64,000 nucleotides of DNA from Escherichia whittamii. Lineage in GTDB: Bacteria; Pseudomonadota; Gammaproteobacteria; Enterobacterales; Enterobacteriaceae. The notes beneath the pieces are model-generated. The model saw only the letters and a list, made by a program, of their open reading frames with translations. It did not search any database and was not told where the DNA came from. A program made the position numbers and the translations under genes. The stretch's first letter is position 1; each line of letters starts with the position of its first letter. The DNA is taken from the NCBI RefSeq assembly GCF_014836715.1, contig NZ_JACSQI010000001.1, forward strand, positions 124,001 through 188,000, written 5' to 3'. Positions 29,065 through 43,290 of this stretch are shown piece by piece.

Positions 29065-29746
29065 TATCACCTGGCTTTACCACCATTTGCCGATGCGTTT
29101 TAGCTTAACGGTGGAACGCGGCGAGCAGGTGGCGATCCTCGGACCAAGCGGCGCAGGTAAAAGTACTCTGCTGAATTTGATCGCCGGTTTTCTGACGCCA
29201 GCCAGCGGTTCGCTGACTATCGACGGCGTAGATCACACAACTATGCCGCCATCACGCCGTCCGGTGTCGATGCTGTTTCAGGAGAACAACCTGTTCAGTC
29301 ACCTGACGGTAGCGCAGAACATCGGGCTGGGGCTTAATCCGGGCTTGAAGCTGAACGCGGTACAGCAAGAGAAAATGCACGCTATCGCCCGTCAGATGGG
29401 GATTGATAATTTAATGGCACGGTTGCCGGGCGAGCTTTCTGGCGGTCAGCGTCAGCGAGTGGCGTTAGCGCGTTGTCTGGTACGCGAACAGCCGATTTTA
29501 TTGCTCGATGAACCGTTCTCCGCGCTCGATCCGGCGCTACGCCAGGAGATGCTGACGCTGGTGAGCACGAGCTGCCAGCAGCAAAAAATGACGCTATTGA
29601 TGGTGTCGCACAGTGTGGAAGATGCGGCAAGGATTGCCACGCGCTCGGTGGTGGTCGCCGACGGACGCATCGCCTGGCAGGGGAAAACCGATGAGCTGTT
29701 GAGTGGTAAGGCAAGTGCTTCGGCGCTGTTGGGGATTATGGGTTAG
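29048..29746 (+). CDS. thiQ: Thiamine ABC transporter ATP-binding protein
   Basis: 232 residues from the ATG at 29048, overlapping thiP by 17 bases; seven further upstream codons in frame are not part of the family. Walker [10 protein letters not shown] (about residues 32-40), the signature [15 protein letters not shown] (about 127) and Walker B ILLLDEP (about 148) are all intact. It powers import of thiamine and TPP through ThiP. Confidence 0.97.
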   Translation: MLKLTDITWLYHHLPMRFSLTVERGEQVAILGPSGAGKSTLLNLIAGFLTPASGSLTIDGVDHTTMPPSRRPVSMLFQENNLFSHLTVAQNIGLGLNPGLKLNAVQQEKMHAIARQMGIDNLMARLPGELSGGQRQRVALARCLVREQPILLLDEPFSALDPALRQEMLTLVSTSCQQQKMTLLMVSHSVEDAARIATRSVVVADGRIAWQGKTDELLSGKASASALLGIMG

Positions 29747-29750
29747 TATG

Positions 29751-29820
<70 letters not shown>

Positions 29821-29835
29821 GCACAAGACTATGCC

Positions 29836-30600
29836 CTATCCCCCAACAACTTTACGTAATATATCGATATACACCGGCATTAACGGATGGCGAATTAACA
29901 CCACCAGCGCCACTACCCCGACACCAGAAATTAGCGGCGTCAGCCACAGCAGATGACCACGCGACAAATAATGACTTAAACGATCGGTTACCTTGCCGCT
30001 GCGCCATAATCGCCAGCACAGCCAGCCGCCAACCCACAAAAACACCGCCGTCGCCAACAGCAACCACTTAAACTCACCGCTCTGCATCCCGGCAGGGATA
30101 TCGATCGCCGCGCCCGCCAGAATCCCCGGCAGGAAGTAAAACGGTGGCCATAGCAGGCAGCCGATAATATTCGGCGTGATAAATTTCGCCACGGGCAAAT
30201 CCAGCATCCCCGCCACCATTGGCACTAGCGGGCGCGTCGGGCCGACAAAACGACCAACCAGAATGGTAAACATGCTGTGTTGATGCAGCGCATGTTCGGT
30301 TTTATCGAGCAGTGCTTTGTTTTTCTTGAGAAAGGACCAGCGATGCAGCGGCTTTTTAAACCGCCAGCCCAGCCAGAAAGAGATCCAGTCGCCCATCAGG
30401 CAGCCAACAATCCCCGCCAGCCAGGCGTGCCAGAAACTTAACTCGCCGCTGCCAATCAGCGCTCCCAGCCCCGCCATCAGCACCGTACCGGGCAGAATCA
30501 AACCGACCAGCGCCAGTGACTCCAGAAAGGCCACCAACACCACCGCCATCAATGAATACACAGTGGATTGGGTAATAAAGTGTTCCAGCAATGCTTGCAT
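29836..30600 (-). CDS. yabI: DedA-family inner membrane protein YabI
   Basis: 254 residues, full length, with four to six hydrophobic segments. It has the DedA/SNARE-associated (VTT) domain marks: the acidic residue in VVLVAFLESLALVGLILPG near residue 25 and GRFVGPTRPLVPMVAG with conserved arginines near residue 125. DedA proteins are implicated in lipid flipping and membrane energetics; the exact role of YabI is not established. Convergent with thiQ, downstream of araC. Confidence 0.92.
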   Translation of the reverse strand: MQALLEHFITQSTVYSLMAVVLVAFLESLALVGLILPGTVLMAGLGALIGSGELSFWHAWLAGIVGCLMGDWISFWLGWRFKKPLHRWSFLKKNKALLDKTEHALHQHSMFTILVGRFVGPTRPLVPMVAGMLDLPVAKFITPNIIGCLLWPPFYFLPGILAGAAIDIPAGMQSGEFKWLLLATAVFLWVGGWLCWRLWRSGKVTDRLSHYLSRGHLLWLTPLISGVGVVALVVLIRHPLMPVYIDILRKVVGG

Positions 30601-30685
30601 AATGTGCCTGTCAAAGGGACGAAGCAGGGATTCTGCAAACCCTGAGCTACTCCGTCAAGCCGTCAATCGTCTGATTCGTTACCAA

Positions 30686-31564
30686 TTATGACAACCTGAG
30701 AGCTACATCATTCACTTTTTCTTCACAACCGGCACGGAACTCGCTCGGGCTGGCCCCGGTACATTTTTTAAATACCCGCGAGAAATAGAGCTGGTCATCA
30801 AAGCCAACATTGCGCCCGACGGTGGCGATAGGCATACGAGTCGTGCTCAATAGCAGCTTCGCCTGACTGATGCGTTGGTCCTCGCGCCAGCTTAAGACGC
30901 TAATCCCTAATTGCTGACGGAACAGATGCGACAGACGCGACGGAGACAGGCAAACATGCTGCGCGACGCTGGCGATATCAAAATTGCTGTCCGCAAGATG
31001 ATCGCTGATGTACTGACAAGCCTCGCGTACCCGATTATCCATTGGCGGATGCAGCGACTCATTGATGGCTTCCATGCGCCGCAGTAACAATTGCTCAAGA
31101 AGATTTATCGCCAGCAATTCCGAATAGCGCCCTTCCCCTTGTCCGGCATTGATAATTTGCCCGAACAAATCGCTGAAATGCGGCTGATGCGCTTCATCCG
31201 GGCGAAAGAAACCGGTATTGGCAAATATCGACGGCCAGTTAAGCCATTCGTGCCAGTATGCGCGGGGACGAAAGTAAACCCACTGGTGATACCATTCGCG
31301 GGCCTCCGGATGACGACCGTAGTGATGAATTTCTCCCGGCGGAAATAGCAAAATATCGCCTGGTCGGCAGACAAATTCTCGCCCCTGGTTTTTCACTACG
31401 CCCTGTCCGCGAATGGTGAGATTGAGAATATAGCCTTTCATTCCCAGCGGTCGGTCGATAAAAAAATCGAGATAACCGTTGGCTTCAATCGGCGTTAACC
31501 CCGCCACCAGATGGGCGTTGAACGAGTAACCCGGCAGCAGGGGATCATTTTGCGCTTCAGCCAT
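30686..31564 (-). CDS. araC: Arabinose regulator AraC
   Basis: 292 residues from [14 protein letters not shown]; the frame is open 17 codons upstream, across the araO2 side, without family support. The N-terminal cupin arm binds L-arabinose (residues 1-170, with [14 protein letters not shown]), and the C-terminal pair of helix-turn-helix motifs follows (about 195-280, with [17 protein letters not shown]). It activates araBAD with arabinose and represses by looping without it. The last residues (VALRLS) differ from the K-12 end. Confidence 0.98.
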   Translation of the reverse strand: MAEAQNDPLLPGYSFNAHLVAGLTPIEANGYLDFFIDRPLGMKGYILNLTIRGQGVVKNQGREFVCRPGDILLFPPGEIHHYGRHPEAREWYHQWVYFRPRAYWHEWLNWPSIFANTGFFRPDEAHQPHFSDLFGQIINAGQGEGRYSELLAINLLEQLLLRRMEAINESLHPPMDNRVREACQYISDHLADSNFDIASVAQHVCLSPSRLSHLFRQQLGISVLSWREDQRISQAKLLLSTTRMPIATVGRNVGFDDQLYFSRVFKKCTGASPSEFRAGCEEKVNDVALRLS

Positions 31565-33603
<2,039 letters not shown>

Positions 33604-33613
33604 GGACACGACA

Positions 33614-35116
33614 ATGACGATTTTTGATAATTATGAAGTGTGGTTTGTAATTGGTAGCCAGCATCTGTATGGCCCGGAAACCCTGCGTCAGGTCACCCAA
33701 CATGCCGAGCACGTCGTTAATGCGCTGAATACGGAAGCGAAACTGCCCTGCAAACTGGTGCTGAAACCGCTGGGTACCACGCCAGACGAAATCACCGCAA
33801 TTTGCCGCGACGCCAATTACGACGATCGTTGTGCAGGTCTGGTCGTATGGCTGCACACCTTCTCCCCGGCCAAAATGTGGATCAACGGCCTGACCATGCT
33901 CAACAAACCGTTGCTGCAATTCCACACCCAGTTCAACGCGGCGCTGCCGTGGGACAGCATCGACATGGACTTTATGAACCTGAACCAGACCGCGCACGGC
34001 GGTCGCGAGTTCGGTTTCATCGGCGCGCGTATGCGTCAGCAACATGCCGTCGTTACCGGTCACTGGCAGGATAAACAAGCACATGAGCGTATCGGCTCCT
34101 GGATGCGTCAGGCGGTATCTAAACAGGATACCCGTCATCTGAAAGTTTGCCGCTTTGGCGATAACATGCGTGAAGTGGCGGTCACTGACGGCGATAAAGT
34201 TGCCGCACAGATTAAGTTCGGTTTCTCCGTCAATACCTGGGCGGTTGGCGATCTGGTGCAAGTGGTGAACTCCATCAGCGATGGCGATGTTAACGCGCTG
34301 GTCGATGAGTATGAAAGCAGCTACACCATGACACCTGCCACTCAAATTCACGGCGAGAAACGGCAGAACGTACTGGAAGCGGCGCGTATTGAGCTGGGGA
34401 TGAAGCGTTTCCTGGAACAAGGTGGCTTCCACGCTTTCACCACGACTTTTGAAGATTTACACGGTCTGAAACAGCTTCCTGGTCTGGCCGTACAGCGTCT
34501 GATGCAGCAGGGCTACGGCTTTGCGGGCGAAGGCGACTGGAAAACTGCCGCCCTGCTTCGAATCATGAAGGTGATGTCAACCGGTCTGCAGGGCGGCACC
34601 TCCTTTATGGAGGACTACACCTATCACTTCGAGAAAGGTAATGACCTGGTGCTTGGCTCCCACATGCTGGAAGTCTGCCCGTCGATCGCTGCAGAAGAGA
34701 AACCGATCCTCGACGTTCAGCACCTCGGTATTGGCGGTAAAGACGACCCGGCCCGCCTGATCTTCAATACCCAAACCGGCCCCGCGATTGTCGCCAGCCT
34801 GATTGATCTCGGCGATCGTTATCGTCTGCTGGTTAACTGCATCGACACGGTGAAAACACCGCACTCCCTGCCGAAACTGCCGGTGGCGAATGCGCTGTGG
34901 AAAGCGCAACCAGATCTGCCAACCGCTTCAGAAGCGTGGATCCTTGCCGGTGGCGCGCACCATACCGTCTTCAGCCATGCGCTGAACCTGAACGATATGC
35001 GCCAGTTTGCCGAGATGCACGACATTGAAATCACGGTGATTGATAACGATACCCGCCTGCCAGCGTTTAAAGACGCGCTGCGCTGGAACGAAGTGTATTA
35101 CGGATTTCGTCGCTAA
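33614..35116 (+). CDS. araA: L-arabinose isomerase
   Basis: 500 residues, full length. It converts L-arabinose to L-ribulose with Mn2+. Metal-binding and catalytic glutamates and histidines typical of the family lie near residues 306 and 333 and histidines near 350 and 450 (for example [17 protein letters not shown] and [12 protein letters not shown]). It follows araB closely; a REP cluster separates it from araD. Confidence 0.98.
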   Translation: MTIFDNYEVWFVIGSQHLYGPETLRQVTQHAEHVVNALNTEAKLPCKLVLKPLGTTPDEITAICRDANYDDRCAGLVVWLHTFSPAKMWINGLTMLNKPLLQFHTQFNAALPWDSIDMDFMNLNQTAHGGREFGFIGARMRQQHAVVTGHWQDKQAHERIGSWMRQAVSKQDTRHLKVCRFGDNMREVAVTDGDKVAAQIKFGFSVNTWAVGDLVQVVNSISDGDVNALVDEYESSYTMTPATQIHGEKRQNVLEAARIELGMKRFLEQGGFHAFTTTFEDLHGLKQLPGLAVQRLMQQGYGFAGEGDWKTAALLRIMKVMSTGLQGGTSFMEDYTYHFEKGNDLVLGSHMLEVCPSIAAEEKPILDVQHLGIGGKDDPARLIFNTQTGPAIVASLIDLGDRYRLLVNCIDTVKTPHSLPKLPVANALWKAQPDLPTASEAWILAGGAHHTVFSHALNLNDMRQFAEMHDIEITVIDNDTRLPAFKDALRWNEVYYGFRR

Positions 35117-35230
35117 TTAGCCGTATCAGGCATTCAGCGCCTGATGCGACGCTGGCGCGTCTTATCAGGCCTACGATTGCGAGCCGGAGGCTGATTTGTA
35201 GGCCGGATAAGCAAAGCGCATCCGGCACGA
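35117..35230. repeat. BIME/REP cluster between araA and araD
   Basis: Inverted REP units: CGCCTGATGCGACGC with GCGTCTTATCAGGCCTAC, then TGTAGGCCGGATAAGC with GCATCCGGCA. The element lies inside the operon, where REP structures commonly stabilise the upstream message and set unequal gene expression. araD translation starts 11 bases beyond it with AAGGAG. Confidence 0.9.
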
Positions 35231-35240
35231 AGGAGTTAAC

Positions 35241-35936
35241 ATGTTAGAAGATCTCAAACGTCAGGTTTTAGAAGCCAATCTGGCGCTCCCAAAACACAAC
35301 CTGGTCACGCTGACCTGGGGCAACGTCAGCGCCGTTGATCGCGAGCACGGCGTCTTTGTGATCAAACCATCCGGCGTCGATTACAGCATCATGACCGCCG
35401 ACGATATGGTCGTCGTCAGCATCGAAACCGGTGAAGTTGTTGAAGGTACGAAAAAGCCCTCCTCCGACACGCCAACTCACCGGCTGCTCTATCAGGCATT
35501 TCCTTCGATTGGCGGCATTGTTCACACCCACTCCCGCCACGCCACCATCTGGGCGCAGGCAGGTCAGTCAATTCCGGCTACCGGCACCACTCACGCCGAC
35601 TATTTCTACGGCACCATTCCCTGCACCCGCAAAATGACCGACGCAGAAATCAACGACGAATATGAGTGGGAAACTGGTAACGTCATCGTCGAAACCTTCG
35701 AAAAACAGGGGATCGACGCGGCGCAAATGCCCGGCGTGCTGGTCCATTCTCACGGCCCATTTGCGTGGGGTAAAAACGCCGAAGATGCAGTGCACAACGC
35801 CATCGTGCTGGAAGAAGTCGCTTATATGGGGATTTTCTGCCGCCAGCTAGCCCCGCAGTTGCCGGACATGCAGCAAACCTTGCTGGATAAACACTATCTG
35901 CGTAAGCATGGCGCAAAGGCGTATTACGGGCAGTAA
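35241..35936 (+). CDS. araD: L-ribulose-5-phosphate 4-epimerase
   Basis: 231 residues, full length. It converts L-ribulose 5-phosphate to D-xylulose 5-phosphate, feeding the pentose phosphate pathway. It belongs to the class II aldolase/epimerase fold; the zinc ligands are histidines in [14 protein letters not shown] (about 95 and 97) and in HSHGPFAWG (about 171). It ends araBAD; the polB SOS box begins immediately after its stop codon. Confidence 0.98.
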   Translation: MLEDLKRQVLEANLALPKHNLVTLTWGNVSAVDREHGVFVIKPSGVDYSIMTADDMVVVSIETGEVVEGTKKPSSDTPTHRLLYQAFPSIGGIVHTHSRHATIWAQAGQSIPATGTTHADYFYGTIPCTRKMTDAEINDEYEWETGNVIVETFEKQGIDAAQMPGVLVHSHGPFAWGKNAEDAVHNAIVLEEVAYMGIFCRQLAPQLPDMQQTLLDKHYLRKHGAKAYYGQ

Positions 35937-35937
35937 T

Positions 35938-35957
35938 GACTGTATAAAACCACAGCC
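35938..35957 (+). promoter_or_regulatory. LexA (SOS) box of polB
   Basis: A 20-base sequence with the LexA half sites CTGT and ACAG separated by an AT-rich core (CTGTATAAAACCACAG). It lies 53 bases before polB and begins at the last bases of araD. polB (dinA) is a known SOS gene. Confidence 0.85.
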
Positions 35958-35967
35958 AGCCAAACGA

Positions 35968-35998
35968 AACCAGGCTATACTCAAGCCTGGTTTTTTAT
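35968..35998 (+). terminator. araBAD terminator
   Basis: AACCAGGC and GCCTGGTT form a stem around a 9-base loop, followed by a run of T. It lies 31 bases after araD and before polB. Confidence 0.88.
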
Positions 35999-36010
35999 TG
36001 GATTTTCAGC

Positions 36011-38362
36011 GTGGCGCAGGCAGGTTTTATCTTAACCCGACACTGGCGGGATACCCCCCAGGGAACCGAAGTTTCCTTTTGGTTAGCGACGGACAACGGG
36101 CCGTTGCAGGTTACACTTGCGCCGCAAGAGTCCGTGGCGTTTATTCCTGCTGATCAGGTTCCCCGCGCTCAACAAATTTTACGCGGTGAGCAAGGCTTTC
36201 GCCTGACGCCTCTGGCATTAAAAGATTTTCACCGCCAGCCAGTGTATGGCCTTTACTGTCGCGCCCATCGCCAGTTGATGAATTACGAAAAGCGCCTGCG
36301 TGAAGCTGGCGTTACCGTTTACGAGGCTGATGTGCGTCCGCCAGAACGCTATCTGATGGAGCGCTTTATCACCTCTCCGGTGTGGGTCGATGGTGATTTA
36401 CGTGAGGGCGCTATCGTTAATGCCCGTCTGAAACCGAATCCCAGCTATCGTCCGCCGCTCAAGTGGGTTTCTATTGATATTGAAACCACTCGCCACGGTG
36501 AGCTGTATTGCATCGGCCTTGAAGGCTGCGGGCAGCGCATCGTTTATATGTTGGGGCCAGAGAATGGCGACGCCTCCGCGCTCGATTTCGAGCTGGAATA
36601 CGTCGCCAGCCGCCCGCAGCTGCTGGAAAAACTCAACGCCTGGTTTGCAACTCACGATCCCGATGTGATCATCGGCTGGAACGTGGTGCAGTTTGATCTG
36701 CGAATGCTGCAAAAACATGCCGAGCGTTACCGCATTCCGTTGCGTCTGGGGCGCGATAACAGTGAGCTGGAGTGGCGTGAGCACGGCTTTAAAAACGGCG
36801 TCTTTTTTGCTCAGGCCAAAGGTCGGCTAATTATCGACGGTATCGAGGCGCTGAAATCTGCATTCTGGAATTTCTCTTCGTTCTCGTTGGAAACCGTTGC
36901 CCAGGAACTGTTGGGCGAAGGTAAATCGATTGATAACCCGTGGGATCGAATGGACGAAATCGACCGCCGTTTCGCCGAAGATAAGCCCGCACTGGCGACT
37001 TATAATTTGAAAGATTGCGAACTGGTGACGCAGATCTTCCATAAAACTGAAATCATGCCGTTTTTACTCGAACGAGCAACGGTGAACGGTCTGCCGGTAG
37101 ACCGGCACGGTGGTTCGGTGGCGGCGTTTGGTCATCTCTATTTTCCCCGTATGCACCGCGCTGGTTATGTCGCGCCCAATCTCGGCGAAGTGCCGCCGCA
37201 CGCCAGCCCTGGCGGCTATGTGATGGATTCACGACCAGGGCTTTATGATTCGGTGTTGGTGCTGGACTACAAAAGCCTGTACCCGTCGATCATCCGCACC
37301 TTTCTGATTGATCCCGTCGGGCTGGTGGAAGGAATGGCGCAGCCCGATCCAGAGCACAGCACCGAAGGCTTTCTCGATGCCTGGTTCTCGCGGGAGAAAC
37401 ATTGCCTGCCGGAGATTGTGACTAACATCTGGCACGGGCGCGATGAAGCCAAACGTCAGGGTAATAAGCCGCTGTCGCAGGCGCTGAAGATCATTATGAA
37501 TGCCTTTTATGGCGTACTTGGCACCACCGCCTGTCGATTCTTCGATCCGCGCCTGGCGTCGTCGATCACCATGCGTGGTCATCAGATCATGCGGCAAACC
37601 AAAGCGTTGATTGAAGCGCAGGGCTACGACGTGATCTACGGCGATACCGACTCAACGTTTGTCTGGCTGAAAGGCGCACACTCCGAAGAGGAAGCGGCGA
37701 AAATCGGTCGTGCACTGGTGCAGCACGTTAACGCATGGTGGGCGGAAACGCTGCAAAAACAACGGCTGACCAGCGCACTGGAACTGGAGTATGAAACCCA
37801 TTTCTGTCGTTTTCTGATGCCGACCATTCGCGGAGCCGATACCGGCAGCAAGAAGCGATATGCCGGGCTGATTCAGGAGGGCGACAAACAGCGGATGGTG
37901 TTTAAAGGGCTGGAAACCGTGCGCACCGACTGGACGCCACTGGCCCAGCAGTTTCAGCAGGAACTCTATCTGCGCATCTTCCGTAATGAACCGTATCAGG
38001 AATATATCCGTGAAACCATCGATAAACTGATGGCTGGCGAACTGGATGCGCGACTGGTTTACCGCAAACGACTACGTCGTCCGCTGAGTGAATATCAGCG
38101 AAATGTGCCGCCTCACGTACGCGCCGCCCGTCTTGCCGATGAAGAAAACAAAAAGCGCGGTCGCCCCTTGCAATATCAGAATCGCGGCACCATAAAGTAC
38201 GTATGGACCACTAACGGCCCGGAGCCGCTGGACTATCAACGTTCACCGCTGGATTATGAACACTACCTGACCCGCCAGCTTCAGCCAGTGGCGGAAGGAA
38301 TACTCCCCTTTACAGAGGATAATTTTGCTACACTAATGACCGGGCAACTTGGGCTATTTTGA
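36011..38362 (+). CDS. polB: DNA polymerase II
   Basis: 783 residues from the GTG at 36011, full length. A family B polymerase with proofreading, induced in the SOS response and used in replication restart and lesion bypass. The 3'-5' exonuclease motifs are DIETTRHG (about 156) and [11 protein letters not shown] (about 225). The polymerase motifs are [10 protein letters not shown] (about 419), [10 protein letters not shown] (about 494) and YGDTDSTF (about 545). The LexA box lies upstream. Confidence 0.98.
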   Translation: MAQAGFILTRHWRDTPQGTEVSFWLATDNGPLQVTLAPQESVAFIPADQVPRAQQILRGEQGFRLTPLALKDFHRQPVYGLYCRAHRQLMNYEKRLREAGVTVYEADVRPPERYLMERFITSPVWVDGDLREGAIVNARLKPNPSYRPPLKWVSIDIETTRHGELYCIGLEGCGQRIVYMLGPENGDASALDFELEYVASRPQLLEKLNAWFATHDPDVIIGWNVVQFDLRMLQKHAERYRIPLRLGRDNSELEWREHGFKNGVFFAQAKGRLIIDGIEALKSAFWNFSSFSLETVAQELLGEGKSIDNPWDRMDEIDRRFAEDKPALATYNLKDCELVTQIFHKTEIMPFLLERATVNGLPVDRHGGSVAAFGHLYFPRMHRAGYVAPNLGEVPPHASPGGYVMDSRPGLYDSVLVLDYKSLYPSIIRTFLIDPVGLVEGMAQPDPEHSTEGFLDAWFSREKHCLPEIVTNIWHGRDEAKRQGNKPLSQALKIIMNAFYGVLGTTACRFFDPRLASSITMRGHQIMRQTKALIEAQGYDVIYGDTDSTFVWLKGAHSEEEAAKIGRALVQHVNAWWAETLQKQRLTSALELEYETHFCRFLMPTIRGADTGSKKRYAGLIQEGDKQRMVFKGLETVRTDWTPLAQQFQQELYLRIFRNEPYQEYIRETIDKLMAGELDARLVYRKRLRRPLSEYQRNVPPHVRAARLADEENKKRGRPLQYQNRGTIKYVWTTNGPEPLDYQRSPLDYEHYLTRQLQPVAEGILPFTEDNFATLMTGQLGLF

Positions 38363-38526
38363 GCAAAAAAAAGAGTTCGCCAGATGCCATTTTGATGCGT
38401 GACGAATGCTTTGCCATCCAGTACCATAGCGCCCTTTCCATTCCTGGACCTGAATAACACCACTACCGCATAAGTACGGTAGCGGGTGGTTATTGCCTGC
38501 AATTAAAGATATAGAGCCGAACACAT

Positions 38527-41433
38527 ATGCCTTTTACACTTGGTCAACGCTGGATCAGCGATACAGAAAGCGAATTGGGACTTGGAACCGTTGTCGCGGT
38601 GGATGCGCGAACTGTCACTCTGCTTTTCCCATCTACTGGTGAAAACCGTCTGTACGCACGCAGTGATTCCCCCGTGACCCGCGTGATGTTCAACCCTGGT
38701 GATACCATTACCAGCCACGACGGCTGGCAGATGCAAGTCGAAGAAGTAAAAGAAGAAAATGGCTTGCTGACCTATATCGGTACTCGCCTGGATACTGAAG
38801 AGTCCGGCGTGGCCCTGCGTGAAGTTTTCCTTGATAGCAAACTGGTGTTCAGCAAACCACAGGACCGTCTGTTTGCCGGGCAGATTGACCGTATGGATCG
38901 CTTTGCACTGCGTTATCGCGCACGTAAGTATTCCAGCGAACAGTTCCGTATGCCGTACAGCGGCCTGCGCGGTCAGCGTACCAGTCTGATCCCCCATCAG
39001 CTCAACATCGCGCATGATGTCGGTCGCCGTCATGCGCCGCGTGTCCTGCTGGCTGACGAAGTTGGTTTAGGGAAAACCATTGAAGCCGGGATGATCCTGC
39101 ATCAGCAACTGCTCTCTGGCGCTGCTGAACGTGTGCTGATTATCGTGCCAGAAACTTTGCAGCACCAGTGGCTGGTTGAAATGCTGCGCCGCTTCAACCT
39201 GCGTTTTGCCCTGTTTGATGATGAGCGTTACGCCGAAGCCCAGCACGATGCCTACAACCCGTTCGACACCGAACAGCTGGTCATTTGCTCGCTGGACTTT
39301 GCCCGTCGCAGCAAGCAGCGTCTGGAACACCTCTGTGAAGCCGAGTGGGACCTGCTGGTTGTCGATGAAGCGCATCACCTGGTGTGGAGCGAAGATGCAC
39401 CAAGCCGTGAATATCAGGCCATTGAACAACTGGCAGAGCATGTGCCTGGCGTTCTGCTGCTGACCGCGACCCCGGAACAACTGGGGATGGAAAGCCACTT
39501 CGCCCGTCTGCGTTTGCTGGACCCGAACCGTTTCCACGATTTCGCGCAGTTCGTTGAAGAACAGAAAAATTATCGTCCGGTTGCGGACGCCGTTGCCATG
39601 CTGTTGGCAGGTAACAAACTGAGCAATGACGAACTAAACATGCTCGGCGAGATGATCGGCGAGCAGGATATTGAGCCGCTGTTGCAAGCAGCAAACAGCG
39701 ACAGTGAAGATGCCCAGAGCGCCCGTCAGGAACTGGTTTCCATGCTGATGGATCGCCACGGCACCAGCCGCGTACTGTTCCGTAACACGCGTAACGGCGT
39801 GAAAGGCTTCCCGAAACGCGAGCTGCACACCATTAAGCTGCCGTTACCGACGCAGTATCAGACGGCTATTAAAGTCTCCGGCATTATGGGCGCACGTAAA
39901 AGTGCGGAAGACCGCGCCCGCGATATGCTCTACCCGGAGCGTATTTATCAGGAATTTGAAGGCGATAACGCTACCTGGTGGAACTTCGACCCGCGCGTAG
40001 AATGGCTGATGGGCTACCTGACCAGCCATCGCTCGCAGAAAGTGCTGGTGATCTGCGCTAAAGCTGCCACTGCGCTGCAACTGGAGCAGGTACTGCGTGA
40101 ACGTGAAGGTATCCGCGCCGCAGTGTTCCACGAAGGCATGTCGATTATCGAACGTGACCGCGCTGCCGCCTGGTTTGCCGAAGAAGACACCGGCGCGCAG
40201 GTACTGCTGTGCTCGGAAATCGGTTCTGAAGGCCGCAACTTCCAGTTCGCCAGCCACATGGTGATGTTCGATCTGCCGTTCAACCCGGATCTGCTGGAGC
40301 AGCGTATTGGTCGTCTGGATCGTATCGGTCAGGCGCACGATATTCAGATCCATGTGCCTTATCTGGAAAAAACCGCTCAGTCGGTGCTGGTGCGCTGGTA
40401 TCACGAAGGTCTGGATGCGTTCGAGCACACCTGCCCGACCGGACGCACTATTTACGATAGCGTGTACAACGATCTGATTAACTACCTGGCTTCACCGGAT
40501 CAAACCGAAGGTTTTGACGATCTGATCAAAAACTGCCGCGAGCAGCATGAAGCCCTGAAAGCACAGCTGGAACAAGGCCGTGACCGCCTGCTGGAAATCC
40601 ATTCCAACGGTGGTGAAAAAGCCCAGGCACTGGCAGAAAGCATTGAAGAGCAGGATGACGATACCAACCTGATCGCCTTCGCTATGAACCTGTTCGATAT
40701 TATCGGTATCAATCAGGACGACCGCGGCGACAACATGATCGTGCTGACGCCGTCCGATCATATGCTGGTGCCGGACTTCCCGGGCCTGTCGGAAGACGGT
40801 ATTACCATCACCTTCGACCGTGAAGTGGCGCTGGCACGTGAAGATGCACAGTTTATTACCTGGGAGCATCCACTGATCCGCAACGGTCTGGATCTGATCC
40901 TCTCTGGCGATACCGGTAGCAGCACGATTTCACTGTTGAAAAACAAAGCGTTGCCGGTAGGTACGCTGTTGGTGGAGCTGATTTACGTGGTTGAAGCCCA
41001 GGCGCCGAAGCAGTTGCAGCTCAACCGCTTCCTTCCGCCGACGCCGGTACGTATGCTGCTGGATAAAAACGGCAACAACCTGGCGGCACAGGTCGAGTTT
41101 GAAACCTTTAACCGTCAGCTTAACGCAGTCAACCGCCACACCGGCAGCAAGCTGGTAAACGCGGTACAGCAGGATGTTCATGCCATCCTCCAGTTGGGTG
41201 AAGCACAGATCGAGAAGTCTGCCCGTGCATTGATTGATGCAGCGCGTAACGAAGCCGACGAAAAACTGTCTGCCGAGCTGTCTCGTCTGGAAGCACTGCG
41301 TGCAGTGAACCCGAACATTCGTGACGACGAACTGACCGCTATTGAAAGCAACCGTCAGCAGGTGATGGAAAGCCTGGATCAGGCAGGCTGGCGTCTGGAT
41401 GCCCTGCGTTTAATCGTTGTGACGCATCAGTAA
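38527..41433 (+). CDS. rapA: RNA polymerase-associated ATPase RapA
   Basis: 968 residues, full length. A Swi2/Snf2-type ATPase that binds core RNA polymerase and promotes its recycling. N-terminal Tudor-like domains come first, then the helicase core with Walker [13 protein letters not shown] (about residues 178-189), the DEAH box VVDEAHHL (about 280) and the C-terminal RecA-lobe signature [15 protein letters not shown] (about 594-608). It precedes rluA by 11 bases. Confidence 0.98.
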
Positions 41434-41444
41434 CGGAGCCAATG

Positions 41445-42104
41445 ATGGGGATGGAAAACTACAATCCGCCGCAGGATCCCTGGCTGGTTATCCTGTATCA
41501 GGATGATCACATTATGGTGGTCAACAAGCCGAGTGGTTTGTTGTCTGTGCCGGGGCGTCTGGAGGAGCACAAAGACAGCGTGATGACACGCATTCAGCGT
41601 GATTATCCTCAGGCGGAATCGGTGCATCGCCTGGATATGGCCACCAGCGGCGTGATTGTAGTGGCGCTGACCAAAGCCGCGGAACGGGAATTAAAACGCC
41701 AGTTCCGTGAGCGCGAGCCGAAAAAGCAGTATGTAGCTCGCGTCTGGGGGCATCCATCCCCTGAAGAAGGTCTGGTGGATCTGCCACTGATTTGCGACTG
41801 GCCAAACCGCCCGAAACAGAAAGTCTGTTACGAAACGGGTAAGCCTGCACAGACGGAATATGAAGTGGTGGAGTATGCGGCGGATAACACGGCAAGAGTG
41901 GTGTTAAAGCCGATTACCGGGCGTTCGCATCAGCTACGTGTACATATGCTGGCGCTGGGTCATCCGATTCTCGGCGATCGTTTTTATGCTTCACCAGAAG
42001 CAAGAGCAATGGCACCGCGTTTGTTGCTGCATGCCGAGATGCTAACGATTACCCATCCGGCATATGGCAATAGTATGACGTTTAAGGCGCCAGCGGATTT
42101 TTAA
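41445..42104 (+). CDS. rluA: 23S rRNA/tRNA pseudouridine synthase RluA
   Basis: 219 residues from the second of two adjacent methionine codons, the family start. It forms pseudouridine 746 in 23S rRNA and 32 in several tRNAs. The catalytic aspartate is in VHRLDMATSGV (D64). The later RPKQKVCYETGKPAQTEY and GRSHQLRVHMLALGHPILGD segments are RluA-family signatures. It lies 11 bases after rapA. Confidence 0.97.
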   Translation: MGMENYNPPQDPWLVILYQDDHIMVVNKPSGLLSVPGRLEEHKDSVMTRIQRDYPQAESVHRLDMATSGVIVVALTKAAERELKRQFREREPKKQYVARVWGHPSPEEGLVDLPLICDWPNRPKQKVCYETGKPAQTEYEVVEYAADNTARVVLKPITGRSHQLRVHMLALGHPILGDRFYASPEARAMAPRLLLHAEMLTITHPAYGNSMTFKAPADF

Positions 42105-42107
42105 TAG

Positions 42108-42216
42108 TCACGCAGGCGCAGTTCGGTAAGCCGGATAAGGCGTTTACGCCCCATCAGGCAATTGTGCACCAATTGCCTGATGCGACGCAGGCGCGTCTTA
42201 TCAGGCCTACAATTTA
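42108..42216. repeat. BIME between rluA and djlA
   Basis: Two inverted REP units, AAGCCGGATAAGGCG and CCTGATGCGACGC-type, fill almost the whole gap between the convergent rluA and djlA ends. In K-12 this gap is about 1.5 kb and contains yabP and yabQ; those genes are not present here. Confidence 0.88.
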
Positions 42217-42220
42217 AATC

Positions 42221-43036
42221 TTACTTAAATCCTTTCTGCTGCTTAATCAGTTCATACGCCTGCTGAATTTCCTGCGCTTTCTGCTTTGCCATCTCCATCA
42301 TCTCTGGCGGCAAACCTTTCGCCACCAGCTTATCGGGATGGTGTTCGCTCATCAGCTTACGATAGGCACGTTTAATGGTGGTCGCCTCATCCGTTGGCTT
42401 CACGCCCAGCACATTACAGGCATCTTCCAGAGTTGGACCACGCTGCGCTTGCTGCCAGTTACCACCGCCAGACTGCTGTTGATAACCGCCGCCAAACTGC
42501 GCGCCGCCCTGCATCATGCGCAGAAACTGATCAAACTGGGCGCGGGAGATCCCCAACTCTTCGGCAATCACATACAGCACTGCCCGTTCGTTTGGATGCA
42601 GCGAGCCATCGGCAAATGCCGCCTGAATCTGGATCTCCAGAAACATTCGAATTAAATCAAAACGCCCGAAGCAGACGCTGCGGAACTGACGCATCTTTTC
42701 GCGCAGTGGGTAATTGTCTGATTTTCCCACCCGGAACGCATTTTGCGCCGCAGTACGGGAAGCGCCGTGTAAATTCATCCGATCCATGAGCAATGTGGCG
42801 ACATGGATATCAGCCTCGGTAACGCGACCTTTGGATTTGGTTAAATGCCCCATCACTTCAAAAGTGGTGGCAAAAAACAGCGCCTGACGCTCGCGCTGGT
42901 TGGCGAACCACGCCATTTTGCGGCTACGGGCTTTATCAAACATATGGCCAATTAACAGGCCTAACACTACGCCCCAAAAGCCGCCGCCCATCAGTAAGGC
43001 CACGGCCACGCCAATAATTTTTCCCCAATACTGCAT
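42221..43036 (-). CDS. djlA: Membrane-anchored DnaK co-chaperone DjlA
   Basis: 271 residues from [18 protein letters not shown]; a start 15 codons earlier is open but unsupported. A single N-terminal membrane segment (about residues 7-30) with a glycine-rich pattern is followed by a central TerB-like domain and a Q/G-rich linker (about 183-200). A C-terminal J domain carries the HPD triad in [12 protein letters not shown]. It stimulates DnaK at the inner membrane and affects capsule regulation. Confidence 0.96.
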   Translation of the reverse strand: MQYWGKIIGVAVALLMGGGFWGVVLGLLIGHMFDKARSRKMAWFANQRERQALFFATTFEVMGHLTKSKGRVTEADIHVATLLMDRMNLHGASRTAAQNAFRVGKSDNYPLREKMRQFRSVCFGRFDLIRMFLEIQIQAAFADGSLHPNERAVLYVIAEELGISRAQFDQFLRMMQGGAQFGGGYQQQSGGGNWQQAQRGPTLEDACNVLGVKPTDEATTIKRAYRKLMSEHHPDKLVAKGLPPEMMEMAKQKAQEIQQAYELIKQQKGFK

Positions 43037-43290
43037 ATATTCCCCAAATCGACACACGGATATCAGGGCTATCTCCCACAATATAAAGGTGCTTTTACCG
43101 TTTTTCGGCTGCGGTCAATTGTGGGACATCGCCTATAATTTGCATTATCATACCTGTCATTCAATGCCGTGCCTAACACCACTGACGCTATTCGGACAGG
43201 ATTAACACTAGCGTAGAGATGACGAGTACGTTAGTCTCTGACCGTTTGTCACGCGCAACGTTACCGATGATGGAACAATAAAATCAACGT
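43037..43290. promoter_or_regulatory. djlA-lptD divergent promoter region
   Basis: About 250 bases between divergent genes. The lptD-surA-pdxA-rsmA-apaGH operon has sigma-70 and sigma-E promoters in this region in K-12; I cannot assign them confidently by eye. No coding frame or strong hairpin is seen. Confidence 0.5.

Noticed and set aside
38455-38495. Hairpin between polB and rapA (CACTACCG with CGGTAG) as a terminator
   Set aside because: Pairing is clear but imperfect and no T-run follows, so I cannot support an intrinsic terminator.
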